The position numbers and the translations under genes were made by a program. From the NCBI GenBank assembly GCA_003451785.1, contig DMJL01000207.1:1-8589 (forward strand): a stretch of 8,589 bases of DNA, in the 5' to 3' direction. This document shows, in pieces, positions 1 to 6,231 of this stretch. The DNA comes from Bacteroidales bacterium. GTDB lineage: Bacteria > Bacteroidota > Bacteroidia > Bacteroidales > UBA7960. The stretch's first letter is position 1. Each line of letters starts with the position of its first letter. The notes under the pieces were generated by a model, which was not told the origin of the DNA, made no database searches, and saw only the letters and a list, made by a program, of their open reading frames with translations.

Positions 1-464
1 ACAATGTAAATTCCACTCAACAAGGTTGTAAATGCTTCTGATGGCTGGTCGCAACCTGTTCATACTGAAATGATGCAATTTTCACTTGTAAAAGCTATAC
101 AAACTCAGGCTATTAGCTGTTGCAAATGGCAAACTTTATTTAGGCATTGACAAACGGTCAACATTTATTATGTACCAACAAAAAGCCAATATCTAATCGC
201 AGTTGACTTCTGCATAATTCTTCCCCTGCAGTATTTAATAAAGTATCACCCATTTCGCATTCCCCTATATTTTTCCTGTAATTTTACCCGCGCCGAAGGG
301 GTTTTCGTTTATTCTGTGTTTATCGTTGATTGAAAAAGCTAGGGATTGTATTTCCTGCATATTTGTAGCAATACATAACATTTAGAAAGTAGAGTTTAGG
401 GAATAAGTTTTCTTGAGTATTTTAATTTCGTAGTCAGGTAAAGGATACCTAAGGCATTACTAAT
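1..464. other. Non-coding leader region upstream of the MFS gene
   Basis: No convincing gene is present. All three plus-strand frames are stopped within the first 40 bases, and all minus-strand frames are closed by base 84. No tRNA or known riboswitch pattern was recognised. The region is AT-rich and holds a small inverted repeat (TTGAC-N5-GTCAA, 147-161) and another TTGAC at 203-207. I searched for the Bacteroidota promoter pattern (TTTG about 20 bp before TAnnTTTG). The closest -7-like match is CATATTTG at 358-365, but it lacks a -33 element at the right distance, so no promoter is called. The length leaves room for a regulated promoter and a 5' UTR. Confidence 0.5.
147..161. repeat. Short inverted repeat TTGAC-N5-GTCAA, possible operator
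   Basis: TTGAC (147-151) and GTCAA (157-161) form perfect 5-bp arms around the spacer AAACG. A further TTGAC lies at 203-207, and a related palindrome, TTGGTTGACCAA, lies at 1746-1757 before the second transporter gene. Such half-sites could bind a dimeric regulator. However, 5-bp arms are common by chance in AT-rich intergenic DNA, so this is a weak candidate. Confidence 0.2.
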
Positions 465-491
465 GTGGACTTTCATTTAAAAAATTGCATT

Positions 492-1709
492 ATGGACAAG
501 GTTACATCGAGGCAGGTTTTAGTATCGTTGAGCATCATGATGTTTTTTCAATACATGATGTTTGCCGTGTGGTGGGTTCCGCTGGCTGCTTATTTGGCAA
601 ATTTGGATGTTTCGCGAACCATGACTGCTTTGATACTAAGCTCCATTGCATTTGGGTCGGTGGTTTCGCCGTTGGTAGGCAACTTGGCCGACAAGTTTGT
701 GCGTGCCCAGCATTTGCTTGCAGTTTCCAATATAGCCATCGGCATCATGCTCTTGGTAGCCGGCACCACGCAAGATACTACCGTATTGTTTGTAGTATTG
801 CTTATTGCAATGCTCTTTTACACACCTACTTGGGCTATCACCACAGCAGTAGCTTTGCGTCATACATCACACGATGTGTTTCCGCGCGTAAGGGTATTTG
901 GCACCATCGGATGGATTTTTGCAGGCGTTTTTAGTTTGGGTGCTATACATCTCTTCCATATAGAGTTTGATGGTACCCATCTTCCTTTTTTTATTGGAGC
1001 CATACTTTCTTTTGTCAGTGCAGTAAGCAACTTCTTTTTGCCCGATACTCCGCCATTGGGTCGCGGCAACAAAACTTCCCTTTTAGACCTATTGGGTTTC
1101 AGAAGTCTTTCTTTGCTAAAGGATAGGAATTATGCTGTTTTTCTTCTGCTCTTCGTACTGGCAATGATTCCATTTGGCATGTATTGGTCATATTTTTCTG
1201 AATATTTGATGAGTAGCGGTTATCGGTTGATTACAGTTACCATGAGCCTTGGGCAGGTTCTGGAAATATTTATTATTCTCTCTGTACCATTTTCCATTAA
1301 GAAAATTGGTTTGCGCAATACCATGCTAATAGGCATTGTTGCACTTATTGTGAGGTTCTTAGCACTTCATCTGGCGGGCAATGAGGCTAGTATTTCCTTT
1401 GTTTTGTTGGGGGTAGCAGTACATGGGTTAATTTTTGGATATTACCATATTGGGGCACAGATTTATACCGATAAGATAGCACCTGCACACCTAAAATCTC
1501 AGGCCCAAGGATTGATATTCTTTGCCACATTCGCTGTGGGTTTACTGTCGGGCAATTTTATTAATGGTTGGATCATAGGGGCGTTTTCAGAAGTTACACC
1601 TACAGGGATGTTATATCAGTGGGATGCCATCTGGGGAATTAGCGCATTAATGTCGTTGGCAATTTTAATAGGATTTTTATTGTTTTTCAAGAAAGATAAA
1701 TATATGTAG
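492..1709 (+). CDS. MFS transporter, nucleoside:H+ symporter (NupG/XapB-like) family
   Basis: This is an inner-membrane proton symporter of about 405 residues with roughly 12 hydrophobic segments. The family imports nucleosides. Numbered from the ATG at 492, it has the MFS loop motif GNLADK (63-68), the family block RVFGTIGW (134-141), Q255-V-L-E258 in a segment very like NupG, and AQG at 338-340 in the conserved C-terminal part. Compared from memory with E. coli NupG, the binding residues R136, T140, Q261, E264 and F322 are kept as R134, T138, Q255, E258 and F315. D323 appears as G316, and Q225/N228 appear as G229/W232, so the substrate may not be a classical nucleoside. An in-frame GTG at 465, with a TAAGG nine bases upstream, would add nine residues. 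I prefer the ATG because it gives the usual short tail before the first membrane helix. The sodium symporter gene follows after 254 bp. The family call is firm, the substrate is not. Confidence 0.9.
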   Translation: MDKVTSRQVLVSLSIMMFFQYMMFAVWWVPLAAYLANLDVSRTMTALILSSIAFGSVVSPLVGNLADKFVRAQHLLAVSNIAIGIMLLVAGTTQDTTVLFVVLLIAMLFYTPTWAITTAVALRHTSHDVFPRVRVFGTIGWIFAGVFSLGAIHLFHIEFDGTHLPFFIGAILSFVSAVSNFFLPDTPPLGRGNKTSLLDLLGFRSLSLLKDRNYAVFLLLFVLAMIPFGMYWSYFSEYLMSSGYRLITVTMSLGQVLEIFIILSVPFSIKKIGLRNTMLIGIVALIVRFLALHLAGNEASISFVLLGVAVHGLIFGYYHIGAQIYTDKIAPAHLKSQAQGLIFFATFAVGLLSGNFINGWIIGAFSEVTPTGMLYQWDAIWGISALMSLAILIGFLLFFKKDKYM

Positions 1710-1963
1710 GTGGCATGTGTTTTTGTTTATAATGTTAATGGAGGATTGGTTGACCAAATAAATAAATTGAGCTTGCAGAGTCTAAAAAAAAAATTGTGTT
1801 TGATGTTTTGTACTTCCCTGATTTTGAAGTTTGAAAATACATTTTCAACAAGCAGATAAATCAAAAAGTGCCAATAAAGGCTATGGCTGTTGATTTTGGA
1901 TACGAATTGAATTACTTGTTTAGATAGAGTTTACAAAATGCTAATTGTTAAAGACAAAAAGTT

Positions 1964-3766
1964 ATGCATGTGCTAACAATAGATTGGATAATTATTGGGC
2001 TATTCTTGTTGGTTACCTTGGGTATTGGATTGTTTTTCAGGAAGCGGGCTGGGCGAAGCACCTCCGACTTCTTTCTTAGTGGTCGCAACCTTCCGTGGTA
2101 TGTAGCCGGCACAAGTATGGTGGCCACAACCTTTGCTGCCGACACTCCGCTTGCGGTTACCGAGCTTGTTGCCCAAAGCGGAATTGCCGGAAACTGGCTT
2201 TGGTGGAATATGCTTTTTGGTGGGATGTTGACAGTTTTCTTTTTTGCACGGCTTTGGCGGCGAGCAAATATTATGACCGACGCTGAGTTTGTAAGTATTC
2301 GTTATTCCGGCAGACCTGCTCGGTTTCTAAGAGGCTTTAGAGCTGTTTACATCGGTATTGCCATGAATGCAATCGTAATGGCATGGGTAAATCTGGCAAT
2401 GGTGAAGATTTTAGAAGTAATGTTTCCCGATTTAACCTTGTTTGGAATATCTCAGATAAGCATCTTGGGCATAACCTTCACATCGCACCTGCTTGCAGTA
2501 GGCCTTATGATGGCTTTCGTGACTGGTTACAGCGCGTTGTCGGGTCTTATGGGGGTTTCCATTTCCGATACTTTTCAGTTTGTTGTAGCAATGACAGGCA
2601 GTATTTTGCTTGCATTTTTTGCATTAGATCATGTGGGTGGGGTAGATGGTTTAAGGCAGCAACTTGCTGATGTAGAATTTGTATTCGATTTCCTACCTGT
2701 TGTCGGTGGAGAAGGAGCAGTTGCTCAGGCATCGGGAGTACTTCAAATGACTTTGGTAGCATTAATAGCTTATTTGGGGGTGCAGTGGTGGGCAAGTTGG
2801 TACCCGGGTGCCGAACCTGGGGGTGGTGGTTATGTTGCACAGCGAATGATGTCGGCCAAAGACGAAAAACATTCCTTATTAGCAACACTCTGGTTTCAGG
2901 TAGCGCATTTTGCAATCAGACCATGGCCGTGGATTATAGTTGCTTTGGCTGCTTTGGTTATGTTTCCGGATGCTACTGATAAGGGCGCTACCTATGTGAT
3001 GGTCATTCGCGACCTTATGCCACCGGGACTCGTTGGTTTTATGCTTGCTGCATTCTTTGCTGCATATATGTCAACCATGGCATCCCAAACCATTTGGGGA
3101 ACAAGCTACATAATCAACGACCTATACAAACCATTTATAAAACCCAATGCCAGCGAAAAATTTTATGTAAAGGTATCGAGGGTAACTACAGTGATACTCA
3201 TGCTGTTTTCCTTGGTAGTAACTACACAGTTTGACCAGATTAGCGATGCTTGGCGATTTATATTGGCGTGTAGCGGTGGAATAGGTTTGGTATTGCTGCT
3301 CAGGTGGTTTTGGTGGCGTGTGAATGCATGGAGCGAAATTGCCGCTATGTTGGCCCCTTATGCTGTTTACCCAATTTTGGCGTTCCATTTCAAGCTCGAA
3401 TTCGAACTTATGCTTATCATAATTGTAGCGTGGTCTACATTAGTGTGGCTGGTGGTTACATTCCTCACAGCACCCACCAAGGATGAAGTGTTATTTAATT
3501 TCTACAAGAAAGTGCATCCCGGAGGAATAGGGTGGAAGCATATTGCCCAAAAATTGCCCGAAGTAAAAGGCGACAAGGGATTCCCAAGTCTTTTTGTGAA
3601 TTACATTTGCGGATGTATTTTGGTGCTTTTCAGCTTGTTTGGCATTGGTCGCCTCATCTTTGGGCAGTTTGTTGATGCTGGGATATTTTTCGCCATTGCT
3701 CTTATAGCCGGTGCAATTATTTACAGAAATCTAAGCAAAGTAGGATGGAACAAAGTGGTTGAATAA
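1964..3766 (+). CDS. Sodium:solute symporter (SSS/SLC5-type) family protein
   Basis: This 600-residue inner-membrane protein has about 13-15 hydrophobic segments and should use the sodium gradient to import a small solute. The SSS pattern is clear: GRNLPWYVAG (40-49) followed by the TM1-like stretch TTFAADTP (55-62), the family signature around GLMGVSISDTFQF (194-206), AQRMM (292-296), and YMSTMAS (368-374). The last contains S370-T371 at the place of the serine pair that forms the Na2 sodium site in vSGLT and relatives. The segment WYPGAEPGGGGY (279-290), very rich in glycine, and the tail HPGGIGW (518-524) mark a subfamily I associate with Bacteroidota but whose substrate I do not know. The ATG at 1964 lies just before the first helix and follows an A-rich stretch (AAAGACAAAAAGTT). 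The preceding 254-bp gap shows no convincing terminator or promoter. It could take up a sugar, amino acid or nucleoside, and the sequence does not decide. Confidence 0.92.
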   Translation: MHVLTIDWIIIGLFLLVTLGIGLFFRKRAGRSTSDFFLSGRNLPWYVAGTSMVATTFAADTPLAVTELVAQSGIAGNWLWWNMLFGGMLTVFFFARLWRRANIMTDAEFVSIRYSGRPARFLRGFRAVYIGIAMNAIVMAWVNLAMVKILEVMFPDLTLFGISQISILGITFTSHLLAVGLMMAFVTGYSALSGLMGVSISDTFQFVVAMTGSILLAFFALDHVGGVDGLRQQLADVEFVFDFLPVVGGEGAVAQASGVLQMTLVALIAYLGVQWWASWYPGAEPGGGGYVAQRMMSAKDEKHSLLATLWFQVAHFAIRPWPWIIVALAALVMFPDATDKGATYVMVIRDLMPPGLVGFMLAAFFAAYMSTMASQTIWGTSYIINDLYKPFIKPNASEKFYVKVSRVTTVILMLFSLVVTTQFDQISDAWRFILACSGGIGLVLLLRWFWWRVNAWSEIAAMLAPYAVYPILAFHFKLEFELMLIIIVAWSTLVWLVVTFLTAPTKDEVLFNFYKKVHPGGIGWKHIAQKLPEVKGDKGFPSLFVNYICGCILVLFSLFGIGRLIFGQFVDAGIFFAIALIAGAIIYRNLSKVGWNKVVE

Positions 3767-3812
3767 AATTACGAATTGCTACAATCTCCTATCATCGGTA
3801 TAACTATTTTAG

Positions 3813-3841
3813 AAATTCCCTGCCAAATAGGCAGGGAATTT
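3813..3841. terminator. Perfect 12-bp hairpin, probable bidirectional terminator
   Basis: The left arm AAATTCCCTGCC (3813-3824) is exactly complementary to GGCAGGGAATTT (3830-3841), with a five-base AAATA loop. It starts 47 bp after the stop of the sodium symporter gene and lies 144 bp beyond the stop of the convergent barrel gene. The arms end in AAATT/AATTT, so each strand has a short T-run at the 3' foot of the stem. The plus strand continues TTTGTGTTTATATT, and on the minus strand the stem is followed by CTAAAATAGTT. Position and symmetry fit a terminator serving both converging transcription units. Confidence 0.8.
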
Positions 3842-3984
3842 GTGTTTATATTGCAAAATGCCACTAAGGATAATACCTATTGCTACTTTGCTTGAAGTTC
3901 CAAAAGCCGTTTTGTTTCAATGAATGATTGTTGCATGAACGAAAAACTCAGCTTCGCAGGCTTGGATTTGTTGGTTTTTGAATT

Positions 3985-5364
3985 TCAAAAACTCATCCTT
4001 GCCGAAACGGTTATCATATCCAAATGCCTGAACCCTGCGAAAATATTACTTCCTTTGCCATCAAAAATAAATGCCCCAATGCCAAGTTCAAGATTATCAA
4101 TACCCCGATAGAATATTTCTGGTGTGAAAAATAGGGCATGGTTTTCATTAGGATTATCCCAATTTGCTATGGCAATACCGCCCGCAAGTGGTCGCAAAAG
4201 CAGCCTATTACCAAAAAAACTTCTTTCTAAAGCCACTAATAAGTAGTCGTTTTGGTTTCCACGACCCCTTTCGTGGAAAAAGCCATGCAGATACTGCACA
4301 TTTAGGTAAATACCGTTTGGAAATGTGTAATCAAAACCCACAATATAGCGCAAAAAAGGTTCATCTGATAGAAGCAAGCTATCTTGGCTCATTCCGGGTG
4401 TACCAATTGGCAAACCGTGCAATTGACTAAAATCGGTGGTAAGCACCACATCCTTTTCCGGAAAAAACAATGCTGCCTCTCCCCAAACACCAACATTTCC
4501 AATAGTACCGGCAAAGTCGGCACCTGCCATGTGATACCTCGGGAAGAATACATTGCTATTTATGTTTACCATAGCAGGTGCAGCCAAAATGTTGGCCGAG
4601 GAGATGAAAACCGTATTAGCCAAAGGCAATTGCTCACGACCATAAATATAACTTATGGATATATCGGTACCAAGCACAAATCCTTTTAGCCTTGCGCCTA
4701 CGGTAGCTCCTTCTGTAAAATTGTTGCGAGGCAGTTGCACATTATCGCTATATTGGTGCAATATTAAACCTTGTGGCAAAGCAATTTGCGAATGAAACAT
4801 TCCTCCAAATTCTCCAATAGGCAAGTTGGCAGGACTAAAACGGGGAATATACACACCTTGCAGCGACCATTCGGGATGGAAGAACCAAGTGAGATTGAGT
4901 GCCAATGTTCCATTTTTTCGTCCGAAATCCATGGCATCTTCCAAATCGGCAGAGTTGAGCATATTGGTTGGGTTGAAAAAATCTGCAGTTCCCCAATTTA
5001 TCAACTGCTGACCAATCTTTAGGTCTAAGTTATCAGCTAAAAATCCCCTAACTTCTACATAAGCCTCTCTGATATTGAGATTCCAAGGATAAATATTATC
5101 TCTGGATTGAAGGGCATGAGTTCCGCCAATATAACCAACTCCCAGATGCCTCAACCAAACATTGGCATTGAAGCGTATTCTATCGGTTCTTTTGCTCAGG
5201 CGCAGGTCAAGGCGGTTTTCGTTCCAAGCCCAATCGTTTTCATTACCGGTAAAAACGCGCTGGTCTGTTAGCAGTTCGCCACGCAATATCACCCCAGCAG
5301 GTTCTTCGGCGGCAATTATCATCGGCATTAGAAGAATGCACATCAAAATAAATAAAGTTCTCAT
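3985..5364 (-). CDS. DUF1302-like outer-membrane beta-barrel protein
   Basis: A 459-residue secreted protein. The first 19 or so residues (MRTLFILMCILLMPMIIAA) form a signal peptide. The rest alternates polar and hydrophobic residues as in beta strands, with many aromatics, and the chain ends in phenylalanine (ARMSF), the usual C-terminal signal of outer-membrane barrels. Residues 118-132 (GQQ, INWG, then FFNPT) match the G-Q/R-Q...WG...NP pattern I recognise from DUF1302-type proteins. These are often encoded beside MMPL pumps and LolA-like proteins, as here. It is the last gene of the operon, 90 bp after the LolA-like gene. An in-frame stop 18 bases upstream of the ATG rules out an earlier start. 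A GGAGG on the minus strand (5423-5419) is about 55 bases too far away to be its ribosome site. The likely role is the outer-membrane end of the export route. A general porin is the main alternative. Confidence 0.8.
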   Translation of the reverse strand: MRTLFILMCILLMPMIIAAEEPAGVILRGELLTDQRVFTGNENDWAWNENRLDLRLSKRTDRIRFNANVWLRHLGVGYIGGTHALQSRDNIYPWNLNIREAYVEVRGFLADNLDLKIGQQLINWGTADFFNPTNMLNSADLEDAMDFGRKNGTLALNLTWFFHPEWSLQGVYIPRFSPANLPIGEFGGMFHSQIALPQGLILHQYSDNVQLPRNNFTEGATVGARLKGFVLGTDISISYIYGREQLPLANTVFISSANILAAPAMVNINSNVFFPRYHMAGADFAGTIGNVGVWGEAALFFPEKDVVLTTDFSQLHGLPIGTPGMSQDSLLLSDEPFLRYIVGFDYTFPNGIYLNVQYLHGFFHERGRGNQNDYLLVALERSFFGNRLLLRPLAGGIAIANWDNPNENHALFFTPEIFYRGIDNLELGIGAFIFDGKGSNIFAGFRHLDMITVSARMSF

Positions 5365-5454
5365 GCTATCTGGTATTTCTTAGAATTGTCTATTTTAAAA
5401 AACCTTAGATTTTTGTTTCCTCCGCAACCATTTACACTAAGATTGAAAAAACCT

Positions 5455-6198
5455 CTAAAAGCTGGTAAGGTTTCGTACCGTGAAAATTTGGTCGCTAAGA
5501 TTGGTGTTGAATCTCACATTTCTCATTATCATGCGAGTGCTCGAACCTCGCCTTACATCCCTCATGTGAATTTCCTGTGGATACCAGAATGCACCTTGCC
5601 GTGCCCAAGTATGTGTTGCGCTTTTTACCAGGTTGCCTCCTCGGTCGTAAGATTCGGTTTTTTCAGGTAGAAAATTTGTTCTGTTTAAGGTTACCACTGT
5701 GCGACTATACTCGCTGGTAATGCCAGGCAATGGTCTTATTTCCAACACAATGATGTTGCCATCCTGCCGTAGAATATTACCGCTAAAAGACTCGGCATAC
5801 TTGCGAACTTCTAAGTCCTCATAAGTAAAATCGGTGCCTGCAAAGTTTTGATTTTTTAGGTGTGCTGCAATGCGTCGTTCGCGTCCAAAGGCCGGCAGAT
5901 ACAAATACATAAGATCGTTGGGCAACGATAAGAAAGCTATGCCGGCTTCCGATGCCGGACTGGTAAATCGGAAAAGCCGCTTTTCGCCTCCTTTTTGCCA
6001 AATAGTAGCTTCGCGCACCCTCTCGTTGCCATTGCGATCTACCATCACCATGCGGGCATTGCTGGTTTGATCGCCCGGTTGAAACATCACTTCATCCATT
6101 CTTCTGAGAATTTCTTCAGGTGTTAATGCCAAAGCCTTATCGCCACTCCAAATCGTGGAGGCCAAAACATATAAGAACAATACAAATCGCATTTTCAT
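5455..6198 (-). CDS. Periplasmic LolA-like protein (outer membrane lipoprotein-sorting protein family, PF17131 type)
   Basis: A 247-residue exported protein with a signal peptide ending at A-L-A (22-24). The mature protein starts LTPEEILRRMDEVM. No lipobox cysteine follows, so it should be soluble in the periplasm. The family core is easy to see: MVMVDRNGNER (50-60), ATIWQKG (64-70), a short FTSPASEAG (78-86), then the strongly conserved LYLPAFGRERRI (99-110) and FAGTDFTYEDLE (119-130). Proteins of this family have a half-barrel fold like LolA and LolB, with a hydrophobic cavity for acyl chains. It is not the housekeeping LolA, which lacks this motif set. It starts 33 bp after the MMPL gene and precedes the barrel gene, so it probably carries the pump's substrate across the periplasm. 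A second ATG two codons in is possible. The start region is A-rich with no Shine-Dalgarno site. Confidence 0.9.
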   Translation of the reverse strand: MKMRFVLFLYVLASTIWSGDKALALTPEEILRRMDEVMFQPGDQTSNARMVMVDRNGNERVREATIWQKGGEKRLFRFTSPASEAGIAFLSLPNDLMYLYLPAFGRERRIAAHLKNQNFAGTDFTYEDLEVRKYAESFSGNILRQDGNIIVLEIRPLPGITSEYSRTVVTLNRTNFLPEKTESYDRGGNLVKSATHTWARQGAFWYPQEIHMRDVRRGSSTRMIMRNVRFNTNLSDQIFTVRNLTSF

Positions 6199-6231
6199 GG
6201 TTTTTTTAGAATTAAGGTTTTGCTTCGTTTT

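Noticed and set aside
1..63. Minus-strand reading frame starting with ATG at 63 and open to the left edge (21 codons)
   Set aside because: Too short to distinguish from chance, no recognisable protein, and no promoter or ribosome site seen upstream.
286..302. GC-rich ACCC...GGGT followed by TTTTCGTTT, resembling a terminator
   Set aside because: The stem is only four base pairs with a loop of about nine bases, and no gene ends just before it.
358..365. Possible Bacteroidota -7 element CATATTTG
   Set aside because: No TTTG or TTG element sits at the required 19-21 bp upstream, so a promoter call is not supported.
347..375. Inverted repeat TGTATT...AATACA
   Set aside because: Six-base arms with a 17-base loop in AT-rich DNA are expected by chance.
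485..934. Overlapping 149-codon plus-strand frame inside the MFS gene
   Set aside because: It is a frame shadow of the conserved transporter, rich in Cys and His with no recognisable domain.
1746..1757. Palindrome TTGGTTGACCAA as a terminator of the MFS gene
   Set aside because: The stem could form only four pairs around a four-base loop, and no T-run follows.
5419..5423. GGAGG on the minus strand as the ribosome site of the barrel gene
   Set aside because: It is about 55 bases from the ATG, and an in-frame stop 18 bases upstream of the ATG excludes a longer protein.
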